This document shows positions 37,284-45,881 of a stretch of DNA of 64,000 bases, in pieces. The notes under the pieces are model-generated. The model was not told where the DNA came from. It made no database searches and saw only the letters and a list, made by a program, of their open reading frames with translations. Each line of letters starts with the position of its first letter. The first letter of the stretch is position 1. The position numbers and the translations under genes are program-made. The DNA is from Acinetobacter terrestris (GTDB lineage Bacteria > Pseudomonadota > Gammaproteobacteria > Pseudomonadales > Moraxellaceae): contig NZ_SJNZ01000016.1 in assembly GCF_004331155.1 (NCBI RefSeq), positions 16,529 to 80,528 on the forward strand, given 5' to 3'.

Positions 37284-37326
37284 GAAATGACTCACAAAGT
37301 ATTATTTAAAAATTGTGGCTGATTTT

Positions 37327-37366
37327 ACATGAAAGCCACCACAAAGTCAGGTCATGGCTTTCATGT
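37327..37366. repeat. 12-bp inverted repeat between metI and ychF
   Basis: ACATGAAAGCCA pairs perfectly with TGGCTTTCATGT across 16 bases. It may end the sulfur operon transcript on the minus strand, although no U-run follows. It could also be a regulatory hairpin ahead of ychF. Confidence 0.6.
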
Positions 37367-37395
37367 TTATTGAAAACAACTGAAATGTATATTGT

Positions 37396-38055
37396 TTAAA
37401 TTTTACGTTTATCCAGCTGGTTGGCAAGGGTGTCGCCCGTTGCCTGAATCAGCATGACCAAAACAATCAGCACCACAATAACCGCAAGCATGATTTGCAT
37501 ATCAAAACGCTGATAACCATAGCGGTAGGCAATATCGCCCAAACCGCCTGCACCAATGGCACCGGCAATCGCGGAGGAGTTAATCATGGTGACTAAGGTT
37601 ACGGTAAATCCGGCCACAATACCGGGCAGTGCTTCGGGCAGAAGTACATGCCAGACAATCTGCTTGCGGTTACAGCCCATGGCTTGTGCAGCTTCAATCA
37701 AGCCTTGATCAACTTCGCGTAAACTGACTTCGGCGATACGTGCAAAGAAAGGTGTCGCGGCAAGGGTCAGTGGAACCACTGCTGCCCATACGCCATAACT
37801 GGTGCCAACGATGAGACGAGTCAGTGGAATCAGCGCGACCATTAAAATCAGGAAGGGGATTGACCGGGTAATATTTACGATCCATCCCAGCGACTGGTTA
37901 ATGCTTTTCGAGGGATAAATGCCATGCTCCGAGGTATTGACCAAAATCACGGCCATCGGCAAACCAATCAGCAAGGCAAAAAATGCGGAAACACCGACCA
38001 TCAATAAGGTATCGATGGTACCGGTAATCAACAGATCAATGAGTTGGTCGTGCAT
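37396..38055 (-). CDS. metI: MetI-like ABC transporter permease
   Basis: The membrane subunit of a MetNIQ-type importer, 219 aa with five predicted helices. The MetI permease signature includes GLPMAVILVNTSEHGIYPSK near the start and the EAA loop region EAAQAMGCNRKQIVWHVLLPEALPGI, which contacts the ATPase. Its start overlaps the metN 3' end by 20 bases. It is the last gene of the 44.7-to-37.4 kb operon. Given the sulfur-oxidation genes upstream, it may import an organosulfur compound rather than, or in addition to, methionine. Confidence 0.93.
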   Translation of the reverse strand: MHDQLIDLLITGTIDTLLMVGVSAFFALLIGLPMAVILVNTSEHGIYPSKSINQSLGWIVNITRSIPFLILMVALIPLTRLIVGTSYGVWAAVVPLTLAATPFFARIAEVSLREVDQGLIEAAQAMGCNRKQIVWHVLLPEALPGIVAGFTVTLVTMINSSAIAGAIGAGGLGDIAYRYGYQRFDMQIMLAVIVVLIVLVMLIQATGDTLANQLDKRKI

Positions 38056-39106
38056 AGCCCAATACCTCTACATGTGCAATTTGGTTTTTTAAATGTTGCG
38101 TGAGTTGCTGCAGATCAATCTCTAGATCAGCTACACCCACAATTAACGTGCCGACCAAATGATTTTGAATGGTATCAATATGACTTTGATACAAATGCAC
38201 CGAATGCCCAAAGCGATTTAAAATCTGCGCAAGGTCAGGTGAATGCCTGGCTTCACTGGCATATTTCAGTTTTAAAATAGTATGTGAAACTGTGTTGTCC
38301 TTTTCAGGATAAAGCGCAAATGGCAAATCCAGTTGTTCAAGATTGAGTAACTCCTGGGTAATGGCTTTTTCTGGATTGGAAAATACCGACCAGACTTGCC
38401 CTGACTCCACAATCTCACCTTTTTCAATCACCACCACCTGATCGCAGATTTCACGGATCACCTGCATTTCATGGGTAATCAGCACAATGGTAATGCCCAG
38501 TTTCTGATTGATTTCTTTGAGCAGGGAAAGCACCACCGAGGTACTTTCAGGATCGAGTGCAGAAGTCGCTTCATCGCAGAGCAGAATTTCAGGATGGCTG
38601 ACCAAAGCACGGGCAATCCCGACGCGCTGCTTTTGTCCACCAGAAAGCTGTGACGGATAATGCTCTGCCTTATCGCTCAGACCAACCAGTTGCAGTACTT
38701 CATTGACGCGTTGTTCAATGTCCGCCTTATTAAAGTTTGAAATTTTTAACGGCAGGGCAACGTTTTCCCAAACGGTTTTTGCCGACATTAAATTGAAATG
38801 CTGGAAAATCATGCCAATTTTTTGGCGCAACTGAATTAAATCCTGGTGATTTAATGTGGCTATTTCCTGTTGATGGATATGAATGCTGCCTTCATTGGCC
38901 TGTTCCAATCCATTTAAGGTACGTAGCAGTGAAGATTTGCCCGCGCCACTTTTACCAATAATGCCCAGAATCTTGCCTTGGGGAATATCCAGATTAATAT
39001 TCTTTAAGGCATGTACCTGTTTGTCCTGTACATCATAAAATTTATTCAGGTGCCGGATTTGAATATGCGGCACTGAAAAATCGATTTGTGAACCAAAACT
39101 CACCAT
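38036..39106 (-). CDS. metN: MetN-like ABC transporter ATP-binding protein
   Basis: The ATPase of a methionine-type importer, 356 aa. Walker A GKSGAGKSSLL, Q-loop, signature LSGGQKQRVGIARAL, Walker B EILLCDEATSALDPES and the switch His in VLITHEMQ are all present. The C-terminal 85 residues match the NIL domain, which senses methionine and gates transport in MetN. AAGGAG lies 7 bases before the ATG. It is tightly spaced between metQ (11 bases) and metI (overlap). Confidence 0.95.
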   Translation of the reverse strand: MVSFGSQIDFSVPHIQIRHLNKFYDVQDKQVHALKNINLDIPQGKILGIIGKSGAGKSSLLRTLNGLEQANEGSIHIHQQEIATLNHQDLIQLRQKIGMIFQHFNLMSAKTVWENVALPLKISNFNKADIEQRVNEVLQLVGLSDKAEHYPSQLSGGQKQRVGIARALVSHPEILLCDEATSALDPESTSVVLSLLKEINQKLGITIVLITHEMQVIREICDQVVVIEKGEIVESGQVWSVFSNPEKAITQELLNLEQLDLPFALYPEKDNTVSHTILKLKYASEARHSPDLAQILNRFGHSVHLYQSHIDTIQNHLVGTLIVGVADLEIDLQQLTQHLKNQIAHVEVLGYARPTH

Positions 39107-39117
39107 GGTTATTCTCC

Positions 39118-39954
39118 TTATTTCCAGCCTTCAAACCACATGCCTTGCCCAAAATCTTCATTCAAAATTTCACGAACTTTGACAGAGTTTTGGAATGCTT
39201 TTACAAAGGTAGCCAGCTTTTGGTCTTCATCTGAGTAGTCTTTACGCGTCACAAATAAAATGGCGTATTTTTTATCTACCGGGTCAATCATCAGGGCTGA
39301 ATTGGGGTCAGCAACTTTTGCCATTTTTAAATAATGCGGAAAGCCCATAATCAGGTCCGCTTCGTTATAGGCATGTGCTGTTTGTGGACCTTCAACTTCA
39401 ATCAGCTTGAGTTGTTTCGGATTGCTGGTGATGTCCTGCAGGGTGGTTAATTCATTATTGACATCTTTTACCGAGAGCAAACCTGCACGGGCTAAGAGCG
39501 TCAAGCCACGCGACAAGTTCACCGGATCATTCGGCACCACCACTTTGGCCTGATTGGGAATTTGATTCAGCGACTGATATTTTTTTGAATATAAACCGAC
39601 ATGACTGCCCGAACCTTTGCCAAAGGCATGCAGGTTATAACCCGTTTCACGCACGGCATTGGCCAAGAACACACTCTGCTGAAAAAAGTTGGCATCAATA
39701 TCACCGTTTTGAACCGCAACATTCGGTGCTTGCCAGTCTGAAAACTCGATCAGTTCGACATTAATGCCTTGGGCTTTGACTTCGTCAGCCACACTTTTTA
39801 AAAGTTCGGCATAGGGTGGGCTAATGCCAATTTTCAGTGTGTCACTGTGTGTGTTGCTGTTGATCCAGCGATAGCCTGCAAGTCCGGCCACCAGCGCAAT
39901 CACCACTGCCGTGATGACCCAAAGTTTGGTATTGTTTTTAACTGTATTTGACAT
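39118..39954 (-). CDS. metQ: MetQ-like substrate-binding protein, second copy, membrane-anchored
   Basis: A NlpA/MetQ-family binding protein (LKIGISPPYAELLKSV, IDANFFQQSVFL, VVPNDPVNLSRGL, VEGPQTAHAY). MetQ proteins are usually lipoproteins; here there is no lipobox Cys. Instead an uncleaved-looking helix (LWVITAVVIALVAGLAGY) would tether it to the inner membrane. I chose the ATG at 39954 (MSNTVKNNTK, 278 aa), four bases after the upstream gene's stop; a longer frame overlaps that gene. It is a paralogue of the adjacent 39959-40789 gene, with the same architecture. Confidence 0.92.
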   Translation of the reverse strand: MSNTVKNNTKLWVITAVVIALVAGLAGYRWINSNTHSDTLKIGISPPYAELLKSVADEVKAQGINVELIEFSDWQAPNVAVQNGDIDANFFQQSVFLANAVRETGYNLHAFGKGSGSHVGLYSKKYQSLNQIPNQAKVVVPNDPVNLSRGLTLLARAGLLSVKDVNNELTTLQDITSNPKQLKLIEVEGPQTAHAYNEADLIMGFPHYLKMAKVADPNSALMIDPVDKKYAILFVTRKDYSDEDQKLATFVKAFQNSVKVREILNEDFGQGMWFEGWK

Positions 39955-39958
39955 GATC

Positions 39959-40789
39959 TTATTTCCAGCCTGGGAACCAGAGTTTGGCACCAAAGTCTTG
40001 GTCCAAAGCCTGTTTCACTTTTGCCGAGTTTTGATAGATCTCCACAAATTTTTTCAGCTTGTCATTTTTATCTTGGTAATCATCACGCACTGCAAACAAA
40101 ATGGCATAACGTGTGTCAGCGTTAGAGTCGAATAACAAGGCTTGTTCAGGATCAGCCGTTTTCGCTAAACGTAAGTAGTGCGGGTAGCCAAAAGCCAGAT
40201 CGACATCATCAATGGCACGCGCCGTTTGTGGGCCTTCAACTTCGACAAACTGTAATTTTTTAGGATTGGTCTCAATGTCTTTCAGACTAGATAAATAATT
40301 CTCTGGATCTTTAAGAGTAATTAACTGTGCTTGTTGTAAAAGAAGCAGCGCACGTCCCTGATTCACAGGATCATTAGGAACGACCACTTTGGCATTGTCT
40401 TTTAACTCATCAAAACTTTTGATTTTCTTGGAGTACAAACCGACATGCGTTGCAGCACCTTTAGCGAATGCCTTAATCTTAAAGTCGGTTTCTTTTTTCG
40501 CGTTATCCAGGAAAGGCTGGTGCTGAAAAAAGTTGGCATCAATATCGCCATGGTTCAAGGTAATGTTAGGTGTATTCCAGTCGGAAAATTCTACCAGTTT
40601 TACATTCAAGCCTTGTTGTTTGGCCTCATCTGCTGCGACTTGTAAAGGTTTGGCAAATGATGGACTGATCCCAATCACCAGTTCATCAGAAGCTGATTTT
40701 TTTTGTTGATTCCAGACCACCAGCCCAATAATGACTGCGGCAATAATCACCCCAATAATGGTGAATTTGGTTTTAGCTGTTTGTGCCAT
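39959..40789 (-). CDS. metQ: MetQ-like substrate-binding protein, first copy, membrane-anchored
   Basis: The same family as the gene that follows it: LVIGISPSFAKPLQVAADEA, IDANFFQHQPFLDNA, VVPNDPVNQGRALLLL and VEGPQTARAI. The N-terminus is a membrane helix (FTIIGVIIAAVIIGLVVW) without a lipobox. The ATG at 40789 (MAQTAKTK, 276 aa) has GAGGTG 5 bases upstream. Two diverged binding proteins feeding one MetNI pair suggests a widened or shifted substrate range. Placement next to the monooxygenase gene (15-base gap) points to a sulfur compound that the monooxygenase then cleaves. Confidence 0.92.
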   Translation of the reverse strand: MAQTAKTKFTIIGVIIAAVIIGLVVWNQQKKSASDELVIGISPSFAKPLQVAADEAKQQGLNVKLVEFSDWNTPNITLNHGDIDANFFQHQPFLDNAKKETDFKIKAFAKGAATHVGLYSKKIKSFDELKDNAKVVVPNDPVNQGRALLLLQQAQLITLKDPENYLSSLKDIETNPKKLQFVEVEGPQTARAIDDVDLAFGYPHYLRLAKTADPEQALLFDSNADTRYAILFAVRDDYQDKNDKLKKFVEIYQNSAKVKQALDQDFGAKLWFPGWK

Positions 40790-40804
40790 GTTGCACCTCA
40801 AAAT

Positions 40805-42229
40805 TTATGCGGATTGTTTTTGGTCTAAGTTGGAATTCGAAGTTGAGGCGGAGCTTTGACATCGAAATTTCTGAACAGGGTGTGAGGCAGACAGTTGGTC
40901 GCCTTGCTGAAAAAGTTTGTGTCTTAAACTGCCGTGTTCATATGCTATTTTATAACGGCCGCGTTGTTGTAATTCAGGAATCACCAGTCGAATAAAATCA
41001 TGGTGCGATTCAGGTGCAACGGTACGGGTTAGATTGAAACCATCGATTCCTGTTTCATCCATTAGTTGAATCAGTTTTTCAGCAACAGTCGCACCACTGC
41101 CGACAATTAAGGGATAACGTCCACCGAGTACATGCTGTGCTTTTAAATCATTTTTAGTGATTTTTTGTTCCTTGAACTTATTGTTGACTGAAGCAATGCT
41201 ATTGGTCTTTTGATAGGGAATGGCTTCATCATCGGCAAATTTAGACAGATCGATACCGACTGAACTCGAGAAGTGGGCGAGACCCGCTTCAGGACTGGCA
41301 TAAGAGATGTATTCATCCAGTTTTTGTTGTGCCAAGTCATCGGTTTCAGCAGTCACTACGGTAATACCAACAAAGATTTTAATTGCTTCTGGATCGCGTC
41401 CTTGTTCGGTGGCCTGCTGACGAATTTGATCGACCTGCTTTTTAATTTTTTCAGGTTGATCGCCACCAATGAACATGCCTTCTGCATGCTGAGTCGCAAA
41501 AGCTAAACCACGAGGAGACGCACCTGCCTGGAATAAAACCGGGGTGCGTTGAATTGATGGTGAAACCTGAAATACACCCTGACTTTGGTAAAACTGACCT
41601 TGATGCTGAACCGGATGAACTTTAGCTGGATCGGTAAAAATACGATTCTGCTTATCTTTTAAGACCGCATCGTTTTCCCAAGAGCCTTCCCAGAATTTAT
41701 AGCAAAGTTGTAAAAATTCTTCTGCTTGTTCATAACGCAGGTCGTGGTCTTTCAAGCCTTTTTCACCAATCAGACGTTGTGCACTGTCTAAGTAACCAGT
41801 GACAATATTCCAGCCAATACGTCCATTGGTGAGATGATCCAGACTGGCAAAGCGACGTGCAAATTGGTAGGGTGATTCATAACTTAAATTAACCGTGATC
41901 CCAAAACCTAAATTTTGGGTTACCGCAGCCATGGCTGAAACCAAGGTTGTCGGATCATGGCTTGGTAATTGAATCGACTCTTTTAAAGTGAGGTCAATGT
42001 CATTTTGATAAACATCATAAACACCAGTAATGTCGGCAATAAATAAACCATCAAACAGACCTTGTTCTAATGTTTGAGCCAAGTCTGTCCAATAACTGAG
42101 TTCATTAAAACGGTGTGATTCATCACGAGGATGCGTCCATAAACCATGATTGATATGACCGACACAGTTCATGTCGAAAGCATTGAGCAGGATTTTCTTC
42201 GCTGCATTTGGCGTTGAGGTCGTTGTCAT
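40805..42229 (-). CDS. FMN-dependent LLM-class monooxygenase (NtaA/SnaA/DszA family)
   Basis: A bacterial luciferase-like TIM-barrel enzyme that uses reduced FMN and oxygen, with a separate flavin reductase. ILLNAFDMNCVGHINHGLW opens it, GLFIADITGVYDVYQ and GRIGWNIVTGYLDSAQRL are NtaA-type motifs, and FQAGASPRGLAFATQHAEG is the phosphate-binding loop. The 474 aa length is normal for the group, which includes dimethylsulfide, sulfone, NTA and S-(2-succino)cysteine monooxygenases. AGGGA lies 8-9 bases upstream. Its ATG overlaps the SfnB stop (TAATG). The operon context argues for C-S bond cleavage to release sulfur; the exact substrate is unknown. No flavin reductase is next to it. Confidence 0.9.
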   Translation of the reverse strand: MTTTSTPNAAKKILLNAFDMNCVGHINHGLWTHPRDESHRFNELSYWTDLAQTLEQGLFDGLFIADITGVYDVYQNDIDLTLKESIQLPSHDPTTLVSAMAAVTQNLGFGITVNLSYESPYQFARRFASLDHLTNGRIGWNIVTGYLDSAQRLIGEKGLKDHDLRYEQAEEFLQLCYKFWEGSWENDAVLKDKQNRIFTDPAKVHPVQHQGQFYQSQGVFQVSPSIQRTPVLFQAGASPRGLAFATQHAEGMFIGGDQPEKIKKQVDQIRQQATEQGRDPEAIKIFVGITVVTAETDDLAQQKLDEYISYASPEAGLAHFSSSVGIDLSKFADDEAIPYQKTNSIASVNNKFKEQKITKNDLKAQHVLGGRYPLIVGSGATVAEKLIQLMDETGIDGFNLTRTVAPESHHDFIRLVIPELQQRGRYKIAYEHGSLRHKLFQQGDQLSASHPVQKFRCQSSASTSNSNLDQKQSA

Positions 42230-43452
42230 TACAATGTCCCTCGACGTGGTGGCAATACACCGTTTAATACATGATTGGCAATGAAATAATATTTCCAGCG
42301 TGAAGCGTCGTGTAGGGTATGTACACGGGCATTGCGCCAGAAACGGTCTAGTCCATCTTCACGTTGGCTGCCACGGCTACCGGCAAGTTCAATCAGTTTT
42401 GAGGATGCTTTCAACGCTGTTTCAGTACTGTGAGCACGCACCTTTGCGACATTGATTGAAGCTTTAGCGATATTTTCAACGGTAGGTTGTGGCTTAGCAG
42501 CATCAATAGAACGCGCTGCCTGTTTCAGTAACACTTCCGATGCACGGACATCGGTAACGATGCGGCCCAATTCAAACAGGGTGAGCGGATCAGCTGTGGC
42601 TTTGTCGACACCTGAATCGATCCATGGACGTGCTTGACGCACGCGAATCAGAGTTTCTTCAAATGCAGCACGTGCAATACCGGTTTCAATCGCGGCATGC
42701 ATAATTTGTGCAAAGGGTCCTGAAATCGTCGGCTGTGAATACGCAGTATCAAATGGAATAACATCTTCAGCTTCAACGAAAACATTATTAAATTTAACGG
42801 TGCCACTACCTGTGGTGCGCTGTCCAAAACCAGACCAGTCATCTACTAATTCCAGACCTTCACTTTCACGAGGAATAAAAGCCAGAAATTCACGGCCATG
42901 TTCGTCTTTCACCAAGGTTGGGATGCGATGTGAAAATAAGCTGCCGGTGCAATAAAACTTTTCACCATTGACCAAGAAACCGTGTTCAGTGGAGCTAATT
43001 GCGGTTTGCTTTTGTGCAGCATTCTTGGTTTTAAATTCTGCTAACGCATTACCAAAACGTGCACCTTTTAAAACTTCGGCATAGAGTTTTTGCTTTTGTT
43101 GTTCTGTGCCTGTATTACGTAAAATTTCCAGGCCATAAAAATGATTTTGTGGAATTTGTCCGATCGAACCATCGACACCACTCATGAGCGCAATGACTTG
43201 AGCCACGGTATAGCTGGATACTTCTGCGCCACCATATTGCTTAGGCACAGTCATCGCCCATAAGCCGGATTGGCTGTACGCCTCAATTTCTTCAAAGGGC
43301 AGAAGACGTTCAGCATCACGTTGCACAGCATGATGTTTAAACTGGTCTGCTAAAGCACGTGCAATTTCCAGCGCTTCAGCATCCGACTGAATAATATGTG
43401 CATGCGCCAGTTGTTGTGCCTGAGACTGGCTAAGTTCTTGATATGAAGTCAT
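42229..43452 (-). CDS. SfnB-family sulfur acquisition oxidoreductase (acyl-CoA dehydrogenase fold), copy 2
   Basis: A flavin-dependent protein of the acyl-CoA dehydrogenase fold in the DszC/SfnB group, which acts as monooxygenases or oxidoreductases on sulfur compounds rather than on CoA esters. YGGAEVSSYTVAQVIALMSG, GSIGQIPQNHFYGLEIL, GFLVNGEKFYCTGSLFSHR and WSGFGQRTTGSGTV are typical; the C-terminus RFWRNARVHTLHDASRWKYY is the SfnB hallmark. The protein is 407 aa. It overlaps the LLM monooxygenase start by one base and follows its paralogue by 11 bases. Confidence 0.9.
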   Translation of the reverse strand: MTSYQELSQSQAQQLAHAHIIQSDAEALEIARALADQFKHHAVQRDAERLLPFEEIEAYSQSGLWAMTVPKQYGGAEVSSYTVAQVIALMSGVDGSIGQIPQNHFYGLEILRNTGTEQQKQKLYAEVLKGARFGNALAEFKTKNAAQKQTAISSTEHGFLVNGEKFYCTGSLFSHRIPTLVKDEHGREFLAFIPRESEGLELVDDWSGFGQRTTGSGTVKFNNVFVEAEDVIPFDTAYSQPTISGPFAQIMHAAIETGIARAAFEETLIRVRQARPWIDSGVDKATADPLTLFELGRIVTDVRASEVLLKQAARSIDAAKPQPTVENIAKASINVAKVRAHSTETALKASSKLIELAGSRGSQREDGLDRFWRNARVHTLHDASRWKYYFIANHVLNGVLPPRRGTL

Positions 43453-43463
43453 GTTTTTATTCC

Positions 43464-44666
43464 TTAAATCCAGGCGTGACGGGCAGGAAGTTTATGATTG
43501 AGGTAATAGTCACCTAAAGCATGCAATTTCCAACGTACCGGGTCATGTAAGGTATGCACACGGGCATTGCGCCAATGTTGATCTAGATTATGTTGACTTA
43601 AACTTGAACGGCTGCCGCCGAGTTCGAGGAGTTTTTCCGAAATGTGCAAGGCAGCATCATTGGCATAGATTTTTGCTTCAGCGACTAAAATTGACGCTTT
43701 TGCTGCTTGTTCCTCGGTTACGGCATTAAGTTGATCGAGTTCGTCTAAATATTCCGCTGCTTCATCCAGTAACAATATGGCAGCATCGAGTAATACATTC
43801 GACTTGCCGACTTCTTGCAGGGTGTAATGTTCAAGGCTGGCTTTTTCGACATTGGCATCCACAATCGGACGGGCTTTTTGTACCGCACTGAGCGTGTCGG
43901 AAAATGCCGCTTCTGCAATGCCGACATCAATAGCCACTTGCATCAGCTGTGAGAAAGCACCCCGATAGTTTGGTGCATTGCCGAGTAAGCGTTCATCAAA
44001 AATTAAAAATGGATCGACTTCAACATAATTGAGTTTAACTGTGCCGCTTGAGGTGGTGCGCTGACCAAAACCATTCCAGTTATCTACCACTTCAACGCCA
44101 GTCGCTTGATGATCGACCACCACCAGAACCACATGACCTTCAGGGTGAATGGCCTTGATTGCGAGCCAGTGTGCAAAACTGCTGCCTGTAGAATAAAACT
44201 TTTCGCCATCTAGAAAATAATGACCATCTTCAATGGTTAAAAGCGTATTTAATGTTTTGGTATCTTTTGTGTTGCGTTCTGGACCGCCATTGGCCAAGCG
44301 TTTGCCTTGTAAAATTTCATTAAAAATAAACGTTTTTTGCTGTTCCGTACCCATAATGTTAATCATGTTGAGCAGGGCAATCTGGTTTTGTGGAATTTGA
44401 CCCACGCTGGAATCGGCTTTATTGATAATGCGGAAAACATGCGCCAAAGTTTTATTGGAGACAAATGCACCGCCAAAATTTTGTGGAATGCGAATTCCGC
44501 CTAAGCCTTTTTGACTGAATAAATCAATTTCAGCAAAGGGTAATTGACGTTTTTGATCACGTTCATTACGGCCTTCCAAAGCAAAATCTGCAACCTGGTA
44601 TGCTGCATTAATTGCATCTTGGCCATTTTTAACCACATGAACATTGTCAGAAATTAGATGAGACAT
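43464..44666 (-). CDS. SfnB-family sulfur acquisition oxidoreductase, copy 1 (operon head)
   Basis: A paralogue of the next gene with the same motif set (FGGAFVSNKTLAHVFRII, SVGQIPQNQIALLNMI, WNGFGQRTTSSGTV, HWRNARVHTLHDPVRWKL). The 400 aa length is normal. AAGGTG lies 5 bases before the ATG at the edge of a 380-base divergent promoter region. The pair has clearly diverged, so the two probably act on different substrates or sequential steps. In Pseudomonas, sfnB-type genes are induced by sulfate limitation; a similar control is expected here but no binding site could be identified by eye. Confidence 0.9.
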   Translation of the reverse strand: MSHLISDNVHVVKNGQDAINAAYQVADFALEGRNERDQKRQLPFAEIDLFSQKGLGGIRIPQNFGGAFVSNKTLAHVFRIINKADSSVGQIPQNQIALLNMINIMGTEQQKTFIFNEILQGKRLANGGPERNTKDTKTLNTLLTIEDGHYFLDGEKFYSTGSSFAHWLAIKAIHPEGHVVLVVVDHQATGVEVVDNWNGFGQRTTSSGTVKLNYVEVDPFLIFDERLLGNAPNYRGAFSQLMQVAIDVGIAEAAFSDTLSAVQKARPIVDANVEKASLEHYTLQEVGKSNVLLDAAILLLDEAAEYLDELDQLNAVTEEQAAKASILVAEAKIYANDAALHISEKLLELGGSRSSLSQHNLDQHWRNARVHTLHDPVRWKLHALGDYYLNHKLPARHAWI

Positions 44667-45046
44667 AACGACACCTTAAATAGATATCGAAACGCTACAA
44701 GTAATCGAATTCAAAATTAAGCAATTGCTTTTGCAAAGCTTATGAAAAATGATCTTTAGGATAAAAAGTGCTAGTTTTTGAAACAAAATGAATATGTTAA
44801 GTGTTTAAAAATCAACATGATTTGGTTTTGTTTGTGTTTTATTTTGACTTTAATTTAGGGGTTTATCTGCTTTAAAGATAATCAAGACAAAAATATGTAT
44901 AAAAATAAACAATCTGGCAATGGGTAATGTCCTTACGCTTTTGAATACAAAGTCCATTGTATTTATAGGGCAGGGTGACTAAAGTATCCGACTAAGGTCG
45001 TTGGTTATTTTTATAACCTGAACTAAAAAATAACTGCGGAGATGTT
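44667..45046. other. Divergent promoter region, sulfur operon / glutathione transferase
   Basis: AT-rich, 380 bases. It contains a perfect palindrome AAGCAATTGCTT (44719-44730) near the sulfur operon start. No sigma-54 type -24/-12 element was found on the operon side by eye. Promoters for both flanking genes must lie here. Confidence 0.45.
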
Positions 45047-45811
45047 ATGCGAACTTTATACCAGTTTCCTTTATCTCATTTTTGTGAGAAAGCTCGCTGG
45101 TTGCTCGATCATAAAGAGTTGGAGTATGTGGCTCATAATCTGATCCCGGGTGTGCATCGTGCATTTGCACAATTAAAAACCGGACAAAACCGTTTACCGA
45201 TTTTACGTGACCAAGACCGCTGGATTGCCGATTCAACTGAAATTGCATTGTATCTAGATGAAGTTTATCCAGAACATTCTTTGCTACGGGCTGATTTACA
45301 ACAGCGCGAGCTGGCTTTAGGAATTAATCAGCAAGCCACAGAATTGGGGATGCATGTGCGTCGCTGGGGCTTGGCGCATACATTATCCCAAAGTGAAGAA
45401 TCACTCGATATTTTGATTGGTGAAAAAGGCTATTTACGTCAATTTGAAAAATATTCAAAACCGGTTATCAAAGCATTGCTTTCAAAAGGCTACCAACTGA
45501 ATGCTGATAAAGTGGCTGAGTCTAAACAACGAATGGATGCTTTAATTGAGCTTCTGAACCAGCGCCTGATTGAAAATCATGGTCGCTATTTTGTTGGTGA
45601 GCGTTTAGGTCTGGCTGATATTGCTGTCTGTTCGATGCTCGCTCCACTTCTGGAAATTCCCGGTACACCGTGGGAAAAAGAGCATGGCGAAGTGTGGTCT
45701 GAAGAATTTAAAAAATATAAAGAGACTTTAACTGAATTGCCGATTGGGCAATATGTGCTGCGTGTCTATAAAACTGAACGCAATGCCCGCGTGGACTGGC
45801 GTGGTGTTTAA
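45047..45811 (+). CDS. Glutathione S-transferase family protein
   Basis: N-terminal thioredoxin-like domain (TLYQFPLSHFCEKARWLLDH, residues 1-80, with the Ser or Cys of the SxFC motif as candidate catalytic residue, and the ADSTEIALYLDE glutathione-binding loop). The helical C-terminal domain extends to residue 254 with the N-capping motif RLGLADIAVCSML. The protein is cytoplasmic. Its length is slightly above a typical GST (200-220 aa) because of the C-terminal extension ERNARVDWRGV. It is divergent from the sulfur operon, so a role in organosulfur or electrophile handling is possible but not shown. Confidence 0.9.
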   Translation: MRTLYQFPLSHFCEKARWLLDHKELEYVAHNLIPGVHRAFAQLKTGQNRLPILRDQDRWIADSTEIALYLDEVYPEHSLLRADLQQRELALGINQQATELGMHVRRWGLAHTLSQSEESLDILIGEKGYLRQFEKYSKPVIKALLSKGYQLNADKVAESKQRMDALIELLNQRLIENHGRYFVGERLGLADIAVCSMLAPLLEIPGTPWEKEHGEVWSEEFKKYKETLTELPIGQYVLRVYKTERNARVDWRGV

Positions 45812-45822
45812 ACCGGATTTAT

Positions 45823-45854
45823 AAAAATACGCGCTCTATAGCGCGTATTTTTTT
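45823..45854 (+). terminator. Terminator of the glutathione transferase gene
   Basis: AAAAATACGCGC and GCGCGTATTTTT (12 bp, 6-nt loop) followed by T. The A-run on the left allows use from the minus strand by the repeat-protein gene. Confidence 0.92.
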
Positions 45855-45881
45855 GCTCGTTAAATGACTTATCCAAAAGAC

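Noticed and set aside
36475..37322. Several frames opposite ychF, up to 156 aa
   Set aside because: Antisense shadows of a strongly codon-biased essential gene.
44667..45046. Sigma-54 promoter for the sulfur operon
   Set aside because: No GG-N10-GC type -24/-12 element was found on the minus strand by eye.
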